A DNA stretch of 64,000 nucleotides from Lethocerus indicus (lineage: Eukaryota; Arthropoda; Insecta; Hemiptera; Belostomatidae), in contig JACDQD010000006.1 of assembly GCA_019843655.1 (NCBI GenBank), forward strand, positions 24,942,246 to 25,006,245. The letters run 5' to 3'. Of the stretch, positions 52,101 through 64,000 are shown piece by piece; the first letter of the stretch is position 1; the number at the start of each line of letters is the position of its first letter. A model generated the notes under the pieces. The model was not told the DNA's origin. It ran no database searches and saw only the letters and a program-made list of their open reading frames with translations. The position numbers and the translations under genes were made by a program.

Positions 52101-53132
52101 TTCTTTCTCGGAGATTACACTTTACCTTCTATAAAAGAAATGTTATTCGTTTTATCCGAAAGCCAATTAGATAATACGGGAATATGCGAGAGGTGAAAGA
52201 ATTGGTAGTAGGTATTTCGTTGTATTATTAAATTATTAAAATTAAATTGCGTTCGTCCTCGAGTATTATTAAACTTTCTAAATTTTCAACCAAAAGTCGC
52301 TGGCGGAGATATTTCTATTTCGTTATTGAATTTCTTCTTTAAAGAATCCAATAAAATAATCAAACAACTTTCATTCTACATTCGGTAGCTCACCGCATAT
52401 TTCCACATTAGGAGAATAGCTCTTCGTCTCGTGGAGTTTGCCGACCGCTTAAATATTTGTTGGTCGTTAAGCGTCATTAACTATTACTTACGTTCACTGG
52501 CCGCCCTCGTCGGGGACTTCATTAACGCTAATTTAACCGAGTGAAAATAATTGCGGAACCGCAATAATTTGTTTTCAATTTTACGACTACATTTAGCCGG
52601 ACTTGGGCCGTCCCCCGATGTTTTATTCATCGGCCGGCCGTTCGGCCCCCGCCGCCCCCGGCCACCTCCCCGCCCATTGTCCTCTCCGGCCGTAACGTAT
52701 TTACAATACTAAACTATAGGCTTTCACACCGTCGGAAACATATCTAGTGGGCGTTACGTTGAATCCCATTTTAAACTCTCCCGACTTACTGCCCTCTCAC
52801 AGAAATAGAATATCACAATAAACGACAGTTCGGAAATTCTAATGTAAAACCAATAAATTGATAACGAGAATCGACCTTAGCTTAAAATGAGTGGATCCTA
52901 CAGGTCAATAAATTAATTTTTCATTACAATTGTGTATTCTTTATATATTTAAACAACATATGAAACAGGAAAATCAAATAAAACTCATACATTAATACCA
53001 TTTGAGTTATTTATTGATTCATTGGTTTTTATATTCCACCTGCTTAACAATCGTACAGTTTTTTAGTACAGCTAAACCCAGTAGCAAGGGCGAATTTCAT
53101 TTACTTTTTGAATTGTTTTTCTAAATGAAAAT

Positions 53133-53190
53133 GTTACCGTTCCGGCTTCTCGCCATCTGGAGTTCAGTCGGTAGATTAGTGAACCACTTA
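53133..53190 (+). repeat. Weak foldback-family remnant, copy F
   Basis: CTCGCCATCT, TCAGT, GGT, TTAGT and CACTT occur in the order of the family's internal start (compare 55182-55230), but with insertions. The assignment is tentative. Confidence 0.3.
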
Positions 53191-53655
53191 GGCCTCGCTG
53201 TCGCTCAGCGCGCAGAACAATTATTCGCCCCCCCCCAACTTGATACTTGGTCCAACTTCTCCTCAGTCCAAAGTCTGTTACATGCAGGGTTTGACTTCTT
53301 TTATTTCCAATGAATGAGTTTCCCTTTTTTTCCCCCCAGTTTGAAAACTGAGTTTTTAAGAGTTACCTTTTTCAACTGGGCCCCGGCCACGCCGGGAACC
53401 GGCCTGCCTGCCTATGTATTATTCATAGGGTGGGCCCTTGTGGGGGGTTGGGGGCGGGGAAATACAGTTATACTGCAAAGACTAAACTCGGCGATTGTTC
53501 ATTGTTTCTGCTCGTTTTAACATAATCACAATGCCCGACCGACGGACGGCCGGTCGGAAGCCGGTTCGGTTCGCTATTGCATCTTGTTCGTTATTTGTCC
53601 TCTCCGCCTCTCTCAGCTATCGATATCCTTCAGCGGTCCGAACTTTTTGAACGCT

Positions 53656-53659
<4 letters not shown>

Positions 53660-53691
<32 letters not shown>
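53660..53691 (+). repeat. (CT)16 microsatellite
   Basis: A pure CT run of about 32 nt. It is inverted relative to the (GA)n tracts 0.7 and 1.1 kb downstream. Confidence 0.9.
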
Positions 53692-53694
<3 letters not shown>

Positions 53695-54391
53695 CCTTTT
53701 TTTTATTTCTTTTCGCCCTCGGAGCTTATAAAAATGAACAGATGGTCGCTACATTTCTTGGAAGTCGATTCATTGTCTCCCCGCCGGAAACTGACACCGA
53801 GAAGCCGCCCCCCTCAGTGCACCTGCTTCCCACTTGTCTTGTAAAACTTAACGCTTAAACTAAATACTTCGTTCGGCCGTTTTTTCGGAACAGGAACTGA
53901 ATTGATGCGTCATTTGTAAGACAAACGTACGGTGGAGGGGAATGAAGTATGCAGTGGCGGACAACCGATCGGGAAACGAAAAAGATAAATAGCTTCGAGG
54001 AGTGAAATGATAAAAGACGTTTGCAAAACAGGTAAAAATGTATTCACTAGGCAGGAGGAAATCTCCCTACTAAAGCCGAGCCGTCTAAACTCGTAATAAT
54101 ATATACTCGAAATATTTCCACTTTTCCATCTGAATTGGAAGGTTGTCCCGATATGCCAATTATCGATGCTAATTGAGTGATGGGGGGCAGAATTGAAGCT
54201 TTCCGAATAGAGAGAGACAGAGTGAGAGTGAGGGGGTGAGGTCACTGTTTGCCATATTTTAACCGGAAGGGGCGTTCGGTTTATTAAAGGCTCTCCGGCT
54301 GGATATTTACACCGTTGTCGATATCCGCAGGGTTCGGGGTTGGTGGGGGGCGGTGGCTCTGGCCACAGTAAGAGAGAGACACAGAGATCGG

Positions 54392-54394
<3 letters not shown>

Positions 54395-54426
<32 letters not shown>

Positions 54427-54435
54427 GTGAGTGAG
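54395..54435 (+). repeat. (GA)n followed by (GTGA)n
   Basis: A pure GA run from 54395 to about 54423 grades into three GTGA-type units. A GAGA-rich lead-in starts near 54370. Confidence 0.88.
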
Positions 54436-54757
54436 GTTGTGGATTTTGTACGTACGGTGGGGCAAGTTCGGACCTCCTCTCCCGTTTGTTGGCTCGTTGG
54501 CTTTTACGATACGGCCCTCGACCTCCTTCACCGCCCTCCCCTCCCTCCTTCCATCCCTCTCCCCCACTCCCACCACGTCATCGGCAGCGTCCGTAAACCG
54601 ATTTTAACGAGACACTGTATTCGTTATGGCGGCCACGCACTGTCGTTTCACGGTAAGATATACGAGCCCGAGTCCTCCCGACCCGCCACCCCCCCCCGTC
54701 CTATTCTTATTCGATTTCTGAGTGTTGGTAATAAATCTAGTTTTATGTCTGGGCTTT

Positions 54758-54760
<3 letters not shown>

Positions 54761-54842
<82 letters not shown>
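54761..54842 (+). repeat. (AG)41 microsatellite, 82 bp
   Basis: This is the longest dinucleotide repeat in the window, without interruption. Glutamate/arginine frames through it are artefacts. Such tracts can bind GAGA-type factors and form triplex DNA. Confidence 0.95.
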
Positions 54843-54844
<2 letters not shown>

Positions 54845-55173
54845 ATAAGGTGGAATTAGGAATAATAAACGGAGGGGGGAGATGAAAAAAATAAAAACAA
54901 CAACAAAATAAACGAGGAGATTAACCCAGGAAAAGGACAGAAAGGGGACACAGAACTAGGGGTAATGGGAGTCATTTTTAAATCGTGGATGGGAAGGGGA
55001 GCTCGGAAATAGTTTGAGGTCCACTCGATTTCATGCTCCTAAGGACCTTATTGGGCAAATTAAAATAATAGACGCGTAATTAATAGAAATCTAAATCGGT
55101 CTACCTTTACACATTCGAATAATACTTGGAAGGTGTATGAGTACCTGTGAAATCACACAATTATTTAGTTTCG

Positions 55174-55460
55174 TTTCGGCTGCTCGCCATCTTCAGTAGC
55201 GCTGGATGGCGCCACTTTTGGCACTTGGGATGTTTTTCGGTCACACTGCACTGTCACTGTCACTGGTACTGTGGTGGTTGTCAGTCGTGCGTATATATGC
55301 CTGTCTTGTTATTGTGTTCTTGGGGTAATTTGTTTGTCTTGTTTGAGTAGAGGGGGGGTCGGATTTTTGTAAAAAGCTTAAGTCGGCTTAAGTCTTTGTC
55401 GGGTTGTCGGTGAAAAAGGAAGGGCGTGCGGTTGGGCGGGTGAGGTCCTTTAGTTGGAAT
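55174..55460 (+). mobile_element. Foldback-family copy E, internal region
   Basis: It matches the inside of the element at 16326-16800 in opposite orientation. Five blocks are identical and in order: GCTCGCCATCTTCAGTAGCG at 55182 (16671-16690 reversed), CACTTTTGGCACTTG at 55213 (16649-16663), CTTGTTATTGTGTT at 55305 (16560-16573), a GCTTAAGT block near 55376, and GCGGTTGGGCGGGTGAGG at 55428 (16441-16458). The TTTCGGCTG end of one arm is present, but the outer arm and the second arm are lost or too diverged. It lacks any meaningful open frame and is a decayed non-autonomous copy. Confidence 0.75.
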
Positions 55461-55719
55461 TAGCGGGACGAATATTCCTTCGATATTTCTGTTTTTCATA
55501 ATTTCAGTGCATCGATTCTTTGCCTTCTGTCCGAATAGTTCTCGGTCCGATTCGGAATTTCGGGATCGAGTCGCCCTCGCTTCAGTGAACCCGCTAATGC
55601 CCGGCTCTGAGGAAGGCCCGGTGCGCGAGTGGAATGAACTGTGAAGCCGGGAACGATTTCGAAGCTTGTTTTTTTTTCTTTTTATTGGACAAAGGCCCCG
55701 GGTTCGGCCCTGAGGATGA

Positions 55720-55726
<7 letters not shown>

Positions 55727-55752
<26 letters not shown>

Positions 55753-55758
55753 GGAGGA
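55727..55758 (+). repeat. (GAG)n tract
   Basis: A GAG trinucleotide run with an imperfect GATGAG lead-in from 55711. It creates a spurious poly-glutamate frame on + and a poly-proline frame on -. Confidence 0.85.
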
Positions 55759-56215
55759 CTATTTCTTTTGTGGGTCGTCGACGCTGCTGGGCCACAAAAA
55801 AGGAGGCCCAGGTACGCTGGTCTCCCAACTCTACGGTTTAACTCTTGTAACGAGAAACTGGCTTCGCGCCCGATCCCTGCCGGTGATACCGGCCGAGAAC
55901 TGGGCGTTTCGGGTAATGAAATAACACTGTACACTAGAGCTCAAAAATGGTTTGCCCTCGAATACCTGTTATTATGTATTCATCGCACCAGTCGCATGTC
56001 CAAATATTCACTAGCGTTCTGTCAGCATTAAATTCTACTGCTAATAGATCGATCCCTTCGAATTCCTGACCACCTCTCTATAAACCTTCTAGTGGACACG
56101 ACCGGATGATATTCCGACATTTCTACTTACGCAAGGAATGTCGTCCTGCTGAGCATAGGCCTAAAACATTGTGCTCCGGAATACCGGTTTCGGCGCTGTG
56201 CGATCGAATCTCCCC

Positions 56216-56217
<2 letters not shown>

Positions 56218-56241
<24 letters not shown>
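56218..56241 (+). repeat. (CGT)n trinucleotide tract
   Basis: Seven to eight CGT units. It produces the poly-valine and poly-aspartate frames seen there. Confidence 0.85.
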
Positions 56242-56247
<6 letters not shown>

Positions 56248-59200
56248 CCGCATTGGAAATAACGAGGTAGACAGCGGTCCGTCGTCGAAACGACCCTCCC
56301 TTTCGTCCCTTTATTATTTCAAGCCCTGTAACAAACATCGCCTCCTCTCCGCCGTAATTGAGCGTACTGTTCTGGTTTTGGTAGCCCCGTTCCGAATTGA
56401 TCCGCCAGTTCAGAAATTCGCCCCGTTCGGAACGTTTCATAATAGGATCCATTTGCCGCCCGTAGGTTTGTTTTTCAACTTAATTGGTGTTGGTGGACCG
56501 CGTTCCTCGCTTTGGTTACAGATCCCGCTGTTATTTCCCAACGGTCGTTCAACTTGTACTGGCGTTGTGCATTTGAAATAGCAGACTCGTCCACTGTTCC
56601 GGTTTCTATTAGCGCTATTAATAAAACACGACTATCGCCGTTATCGTGTGTTGGCGTTTGGCTGATATGCAACAGGTTAAGACTAAAATAGTTGACGGAT
56701 AAAGAGAAATTTTCGATTATATTTCGACGCTTATAAAAGTGACCTAAATAAATAATATACACATGAATAAATAATCTCTGGTCTAGTTGTAGTTCAATAT
56801 TTGATTTAATTTAGAACATTATGGGAGCAGTATTAACCTGTTCCGATGAATGTGACCGGGTTGTAATTGATTTCACATTCAAATTTTTAATGTATCATAT
56901 AGCTGCTGAATAATAGTAACACGATGTGTACGGTTATTAAGGGGAAAAACATAGAGTTAACATTTCTCTAGCATTTGCGATATCAAAATTGCAGTGCATT
57001 TCACCTTTAGTTAGGACGATATACACAACTGCGTAGCCGCCCTCATAATTATTCCTCCCGTTATGGAAAAACCCGCGATAATGGTTTGGAGCGATAGGAC
57101 CGCCGCTGAAACGGGTCAGTCTAACCGCCGGGCGTTATACTATAGCGGAATAAACTGTTAAATTATAACGCAAATTTTGTATATTTCCTCTGGGCAGCGA
57201 GGAAATCGCAGCCGACCGGAAGACGGCGGTCCGGCCCCCAATAAGACGTTGATTACTTTCGCTTCCTTCAAAGTTCAAAATCCGGGGGGGGTGGCCTTTA
57301 ATTGCGAACTTTATTCCTCATTCGCCCCCTTCTGCGGTGTAAACCCCCCCCCACCACCACCACCAAGGAGAGTTCTATTGGGTTCGGTCGGCCGTGAAAT
57401 GATGACTGGCCAAGAAAGGTTTCTGAAGTTATATTTGTTCCGCGCTCTGGCCGTTCTCAAATAACGCGGTCTCCTTTGTAGCGCAGAAATACCTCTTTCA
57501 TTTGGCAATATGTAATTACGGGCGTCGAATTTTTGATGTTTCGAAAATTGTGTACAGCGGTTTTATGCTTGTTCGGATTATTTTGACCAGTGGGATGTGA
57601 AATTTGAAGGAGCGAATATGCAAATAAAAAAAATAATGACACACAGGTGTCGTGATTTTGAGGATCCTATCAACTATTATTTGATATTAGATATATATTA
57701 AACCAGCACCCAATAACGATGTAGTAAATGCCAGTACAGAAGAATATTTTCGAATATCCGTTGCGGAAATGGTGATTCACCTCGAGCTCGATAAGAGAAA
57801 CTTTCCAGCTACACTAGAACAATAGGCATTCCGAAACGTTTGCAGATCGGCTTCTCGGAAAAAGTGGGGCGTGAGCGCCATCACATATTAATGCTGTTCG
57901 TAACGGCGATTCGGACATTAACATTTCCACAATTACCGGTCGGCTTATTTACAATTAATTGGCGACCGGTTGCAAAGGTTCTGCGTTAGGGCTGAGTAGG
58001 GGTTTCCTGAAGATTTCTTCTGTGGAGCGAGGCTTTCGTTAATTTCCGATTGTCTGAAGTGTAGGCCTCGGCCGACTGCATTATTGATGGGAGCTGGTTG
58101 GGGGGCCCACCCTTGAGCCTTGGAGTGGGCTAAATGTCATTAGGCCGTTGGCCTCTCTCTCTCCCGGCTTTACAAATGTTCGATTTGGTCGGCCTCTCTA
58201 TACCAGTGGATTCCGGCTGAATGGAATTCAAGTTCCATCAGGTTAAGTAACACTTCATTTTAACATAGTTATACATCGATTATCGTCTCAGTTCATAGAA
58301 GCATCGAGCGAATATTTCCTCGTGCGTACTTTTCCTCGTTTCTAAACATAGCATTTTATCGCATCCTTATCCGGCCATTTGGCAATACGCAATAGTAAGA
58401 GTGATAAGAACACCTTCGTTGGGATTCTGGCAGAAGGCTGAAACGTACAACTTTGATTAGAAAACTGTGCTGTTGAACTAGCCGTGTCTATTTTATTCAA
58501 ATGAGCGCATATCGCTTCAAAATTCAAAGGGTATCGTAATCGAGTTGGCCCGGCCCGTGCATTATCCCTACCCGGAGTACATTAACCGTTATTAATAGTT
58601 AATTCCGCCTTTAATGGCAGCCCGGGTTGGCGGGCTTGAATCGAATTTCGTCACAAATGCCGGGTTATACCTTGGGGTTGAAGTGCGACCCATAATATAT
58701 CACCCTCTCCGGGAATTGAACCGGTGCAAGATACCTCTCGTCGATACCCCATATCGGTGAAACCGTGGGCGCCTCCGTTACACCCTGACTGATGAGATTC
58801 CATTCATTACTGCGCCAGACTTAAGTCTTGGAAACCGAAATAACTGGCCGAGAATACAGAACCTAATTGAAATTTAGAGTAATCTCTCGTTAATTTGAAA
58901 ACTACAGGAATTTGATATGGGTGCTATGATCTTATAGTACAGTTTTCAAGAGAAAGCAGTGTTGAGTGAGAATGGTGGAACCCCGACTACTTCAAGGCTC
59001 GGCAATACTGTAACAAAAGGTTGACGCAAAAATAATGTAAAAAAGCATTATATGCAGCATTGAGTGTATATTGATTCACATACAAATTTTTGTTAATTTC
59101 AAATTTCTTAGATTAGATCTATTGCAGATACAGTGTGTAATTTCACGTGGTGATGAAGCGCCATCGAATATCGGCAATGTTTTTGGATGGAGGGTCATCT

Positions 59201-62200
59201 ATATTGACTTTGGTTCGTTAGTTTTTATTCTCCCGGTCCCATTTGCTGAATATCGGTTTCAGGGGTGCCTGTAGTATTCCACTAATAAAGAGGCTCTCTC
59301 GTTTGATTTCAGTCCTACGCGTTGTATCAGAATGAGATCAATAGCATAGGTCGACAATGGAACAGTTTACATCGAAATGAATTTTTTTAAAGAAATAAAT
59401 TTCCCTCGATATAACGTATGTTTGGTTGCAGTCTTCTGGTGGTCGTACAAAAATATATTCCTGTCCAGTATTGATGAAATATATACAAAGACCGAAAACC
59501 AAATATCTTCGTTCACTTTGAAATTAATTTTTCCCTGTTAATTTAACACTGTTTCATCGAGTAAAGATGAACTTTGCCGTTTGTCAACCACCATCGCCCT
59601 GTTCCCATCCATTTTAAATATTCACATCTTAATTTATATTTTGTCTTCGTCGAATACTTCAAGTTGTATGGATAGACCTTTTAGCGGCAAAAGTAACGCC
59701 TTGCATGGGTTCATAAATCTCAACTGGACGACCACAATTACTCTTTGATAACGGAAATTGGATTGGTCCGCGTAATAAATTGTTAATGGACTGGATATTT
59801 CAGTTGTGTTTTAATTTATTACAATATTTCTTTATCAGGCCTACCAGAATATAAGGGGCTTGTGTTAATTCGGTTTGCCCGGAACGCATTTCTGTAAGCA
59901 CATATTTCACCCAAAATGAAAGGGATTGTCGCCGGCTAAATTTCAATTTAGGCGAAAACTTTCTTTATAAGAACCGCTGTCGTTGAGCGGTTTTAAATCA
60001 GAATTACCGGGCGGGCCGATCCTATAGCGCTCGTTCGGTCAGGAGCGCTTCGCTTAAATAATCTATTTCTCCGGGACTACACAAAACACAATTCGGTTCG
60101 GCTTTTATTGAGCCATAAAAACGTCCGGAATTCGCGATCATTGTTCTTAATGCGAACTTTCTGGGCCGGCCGAGTCCACTTAATCATTTTAAAAGCAGAA
60201 AGGCTAAAAGCCCCCGGGAATAATGTAGTTATTATTTAGTAGGCGGGGGAGTGCAACGGTTGAATCGTCTCCCCCCCCCCTTAATGACAACTCAGATTTA
60301 AACGAACACCAGCAACGCTTCATTAGCAATAAATTGGATTGGAAGCCCAATTAATTAACTAACAAGTTAAACGAATAAGAATTTATTTTAGATAATTCTA
60401 TAAATTCGTATTGATTTTTCAATATTATTGATTTTAACTGAACTAATATTGACAGTAAATTTATTAAACCTGTTTTTTTTGTTTTACGCCAATTGGAACT
60501 GTCTATTTCTAACTCGTTTAATTAACGACTGAAATATCGGTCATCGCCATCTGTGTCGTAAAACGCTTATATCGAATCCTTTTGATTGGAAACGCATTTT
60601 GTTTAAATTGGAAACGATTACGTGAGTGTTCCAAATTAAGTATTGATTATTTCACACCTTATCGGCCCTATTTCTGTTTGGCGCTAATCCCATCCTCATA
60701 CAGTCGGCGTGGCAAATTCTAGAAAGGTATTACACAAATAAATGTTTTAAATCATCGATCTCATGACATAGAGCAAATGTTCATCGCCTTCATCCTTTTA
60801 TTCCGTCGTATTTCCCGAAGCATTAATATTTAACGCGGGCGCGATTTTCTTTTCGAAGTATCGGCCTTAATGAATTTTTCCGAAGTTCCGAAGTCGAATT
60901 TCACTTCGATGGGTGGGCTGACGAGGACTCACTTTCGAACTCAATGAATACTAAACGTTTAATTAAATTGAAGTACATCATAATATGTTAATCTAATCAC
61001 CGTTCGATCGGTACCAAATAAACTATCGGAAATAGAAGATGGTATTCGAAGGTCCACAAAGATGTTTATTCTATTGATCAAGTAATGTATATGGGACGTT
61101 CAGTTATAGTTTACGATGTAACGGAAACTATGAACGCTGGAAATTTGCAACAGTCGATAGCATAAAATAGTTGGCAATGGGACTACGGTTATAAAGGATC
61201 GGTGGTATATATATGATGCGCCGTATCGGTGAAGTTCAACGCAAACGCCTTTCATCGTTCACTTTATGCTTCCATAAATTCGTTCCTCTCCGGCGATCTC
61301 GGCGGGCCATTAAACTCGACGAGCGTATTCCTCCCGGCGTTCGAGAGTTAGCCAAGTACTGGGCCACAGAGTTGGCTAATGGTATAGCCACTGATCTCAC
61401 AACCGGTACAGCGCGGCGGGCTCACAACTTCCTTTCCGATTAGCAGAAATCATTTCTTAATGAAGTACCGCACAAAGTCCAGTAATAAATAGTTGCCCCC
61501 CTCCCTTTCGCTATATTCATATTTTTCCTAATTCTTAAGACAATGGGGTGCAAAATAGAAAAATTGTTTTAAAAGAGGGAGATGTACTCCTGTGTGAGAT
61601 TTCGGGACTGTTCCTGCTTGAAAATTTGATAACGAATTCAGTCTCTTTGTACGCATTTGTAGAAATGATGGATTGAAGAAGATGGAATCGAAAGAGAAAC
61701 AAACTTAAAAATCCGAGAAACAAATAAAAATCTACACTAAATCTGCACTTCTTTGTTCAATGACTAGCATGGTTAGCGGGCATTATTTATCATTATTATA
61801 TAACGAACTTTAGTTGCTAATGAAGAACAGAAATTATGAAATACGTTTCAACTAGAAGAGATTACGTCAGAAATTTCCCCTCTAGGGAATATAAAAATCC
61901 CATTTATTAGTTAGTACTATATTAATATTACTACTACTATTAAGATAGTTAATATTACTAGATTGCACATTTATATATATATTTTCTATGTTTATTGTTT
62001 TCTGTTGGAAATATTTCTTTGAAAAACCCTATGTGATGTGTATATATAAGCAATTCTTGGTCCCTAATATTAAAAATAGAACGAGAATTTTCTAGGAAAG
62101 TAACGCTTTCTACTTTGCAAGCTAGTGTTCCGCCAGCTGGAAGATAAAAGGGCCCCCCACAGGTCATTAGCAACGTTCCATTAGCGACTCACCGAATTAT

Positions 62201-62427
62201 TTGTTGGTAAAAATAATTGTTTCCCCCGGCGTTGTCTGGACTTTGTCCAGGTTGTACTTCCTGAGCGGGCGACAGCCATTTCCGCTGTATATATATATAT
62301 TTTTTTTTCGCATTAATTAATCGGATCCACAGGTGGCAACAGTAGAAAAGTAGATTCAACAGGACTAACTGAACAACAAACATCATTTCGGAATGGAGTT
62401 ACTAGTAATAAAAGTGTTCTATACCTT

Positions 62428-62465
62428 GCGAAACCGGTTTCCGCGTCTCTCCATCGTCAGTAGTA
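62428..62465 (+). repeat. Foldback-family remnant, copy G
   Basis: ACCGGTTTCCGCGTCTCTCC followed by ATCGTCAGTAG resembles the family junction between arm and internal region (compare 16671-16702 reversed). Only about 35 bp align, so this is a fragment. Confidence 0.4.
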
Positions 62466-64000
62466 TTTTTCAGTAAAATATTCCGGAAAGAAAAAGAGAT
62501 CATTCTGTAACAAAAACTCGCGGTATCTTAATTGAAGGGACGCATCATTTGTATAACATGTATTCAACAATATAACAAATACAATAACAGATTCTGTACA
62601 AGAATTTATCTCTAATTTATATTTTGCCGTACTCGAGTTTCCGATTAGCCGACAGTTCGACACCCACCTAATGTCAGTGTCCGAACCCTTGCAATTATCC
62701 AACGGTAAATAACGGTCCCCTAGTCAACTATAGATAGCCGATTGAGCAACAAGCAGCGGGCGTTTAAAATTATGTCCTCTAAGCAAAATCGCAAAACATT
62801 CCTTGCTCAGATTCAAATGTCAAATAGAGTTCGTAACTGAATATTTCAAGTCGCTCAGAACTCGCCTCAAAGTGTGCACCCCACTTTTCCAACTTTCGTT
62901 GAAGCACCGGATACTGTCATTTCGAGTACAATAATTATAGTGCGATATTGTAGTTTACGCGTGACGTTTGTCTCCCTTTGGAAATTTTAAGACTTTAACC
63001 GAATTTGACTTCCCTCTGACCTCAATAGTTTCATGAAACATCACGATTTCGCATGGTTCCCGTCCATTTATTTCGCCTTTTAGTTCGCAGTTTACATATC
63101 CTTTATATGGTTAGGAGAAATAAATATGTTGCCAGTGTAGCGATTACTTGCTTTATTGAAGGATATCGAAAAACGTTCTTGAAAATTAAATCCGTTACAT
63201 TACTATTGTTGATATAAACCCTGAGAAAGTTTTGATTTTGTGGGGCGCTAAAATTACAAGCGGGACGCATAATTTTTTACGACCGCGCGAGTTACCAATT
63301 GCGCTTTAAGTTTAATAGCTGAGAATAATAAACTTTTTAAGCGAACCCGACATGAAAAAAGTGAAATTTCAGGCTGAGATGAAGAAGTAGGCGGCGATGT
63401 CTTAAGTACCCGACCAATTGCTGGTTTTTTATCGGTGAATTTACGTCGACAACCTTCCCAATTGATTGAACTTTAAGCGATTTGTACAAATTCTATTTTA
63501 TCGAGGCAAATTTAATACAAACATGTCTACGTTGCATAGACTGAAAATACAGCCGGGCCGAAGCAATCATTTGGAATTATGCATTACCGAATTTCCGGCC
63601 GAACAGGTGGCAATTCCAGCGGGGGGGGGGCGCATTCGTATGTCCAAGGGAAGCGTCGACATTCATTATTAATGAATGAGGCTTACGAACATAATGCGTT
63701 CATCGAAATTCCGTTCATTTATGTGGCGCGTGCCCGGCCCCTGCGCTAAATATAACGTGACAACTATGATCTAAGCAGATTTAGCTAGCATTATTAATTG
63801 GCTTTGTCCGCCGACAGGGACATTTGCATTATTGTAAATTAGTTCGGATCTGGGACGCTTTGAAATATACAGTGTCCATCAATTGAATGTATACTAAATT
63901 ACTCGGAAACATTCCTACATGTGGTGCCCAGTTGTTGCACAGTAGTAACATTGATTTTTGGAGCATTCATTTCCTTAGTCTTACGTACATTCGATTAATA

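Larger units (their letters stand above)
49135..55170. other. Intronic stretch without supported exons
   Basis: There is no recognisable exon. It contains a weak foldback-family remnant near 53133-53190 and three purine/pyrimidine microsatellites between 53660 and 54842. GC-rich patches at 50000-50660 and 51640-52130 have long chance frames. The 161-codon frame at 51649-52134 has low-complexity proline-rich parts and no known domain. Confidence 0.5.
23299..64000 (+). other. Long first intron, open at the right edge
   Basis: From the GTGAGT donor at 23299 to the end of the window I found no exon with a domain, a good acceptor and a compatible frame. If the exon at 23250 is real, this is at least 40.7 kb of one intron. 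The candidate recursive splice site at 49126/49127, in the same orientation, fits this reading. Exons of unknown proteins, very short exons or nested genes could have been missed. Confidence 0.5.
55470..64000. other. Intronic stretch without supported exons
   Basis: It contains (GAG)n and (TCG)n trinucleotide tracts at 55.7 and 56.2 kb, a weak family remnant at 62428-62465, a G-run near 63620 and otherwise plain AT-rich DNA. A 76-codon + frame at 61213-61443 looks mildly protein-like at its end but is not recognised. Confidence 0.5.

Noticed and set aside
51649..52134. 161-codon + frame starting near 51649
   Set aside because: Proline-rich low-complexity parts come from a C-run, and no known domain or splice signals are present.
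55281..55934. 217-codon minus-strand frame, the longest in the window
   Set aside because: It depends on a poly-proline stretch from the (GAG)n tract and overlaps the decayed foldback copy E. It has no domain.
58700..58830. tRNA-like B-box (GGTTCAATTCC) and a distant A-box-like word on the minus strand
   Set aside because: The spacing is too long (about 95 bp), the T-stem has mismatches, and no acceptor stem forms.
1..64000. CRISPR arrays, rRNA genes, prokaryotic operons or prophage
   Set aside because: There are no regularly spaced direct repeats, no rRNA-like sequence and no adjoining long open frames. The sequence is eukaryotic in character.

Overview
The window looks like nuclear DNA of an arthropod, probably an insect. 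It is gene-poor, patchy in base composition and not visibly CpG-depleted. It carries long (GA)n/(CT)n microsatellites, a deleted mariner-type element with a TA target site, and eukaryotic splice signals. I see no operon structure, ribosome binding sites, CRISPR array, rRNA or convincing tRNA. I cannot name the species.

Only one protein-coding segment is well supported: a short first coding exon at 23250-23298 (+). It encodes a start methionine and a hydrophobic signal-peptide-like stretch, has an in-frame stop just upstream, and ends at a consensus donor (GTGAGT). No convincing next exon follows, so the remaining 40.7 kb is best read as part of one very long first intron that runs off the right edge. 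A candidate recursive splice site at 49126/49127 supports this: branch-point-like CTAAT, T-rich tract, then an acceptor CAG joined directly to GTAAGG. An 11-nt candidate microexon at 28656-28666 would keep the reading frame but is speculative.

Layout: 1-6300, intergenic with a G26 run and hairpins. 6.3-8.2 kb, one repeat-family arm and a diverged duplicated segment. 8.2-15.4 kb, no gene. 15.4-16.8 kb, a second repeat arm and a nearly complete foldback (MITE-like) element. 16.8-22 kb, no gene. 21997-22492, a 496-bp mariner deletion derivative with 75-bp inverted termini. 22.5-23.25 kb, a CpG-rich putative promoter and 5' UTR with TATAAAAG. 23.3-64 kb, intron, containing another foldback-family copy at 55.2 kb, a diverged tandem repeat at 37.9 kb, and purine/pyrimidine microsatellites at 35.0 and 53.6-54.8 kb.

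The strongest new observations are the recursive splice site and the dispersed foldback family. The family was found by comparing distant parts of the window: two loci 38 kb apart, in opposite orientation, share five identical blocks in the same order. Most other open frames of 60-217 codons look like chance or low-complexity frames.
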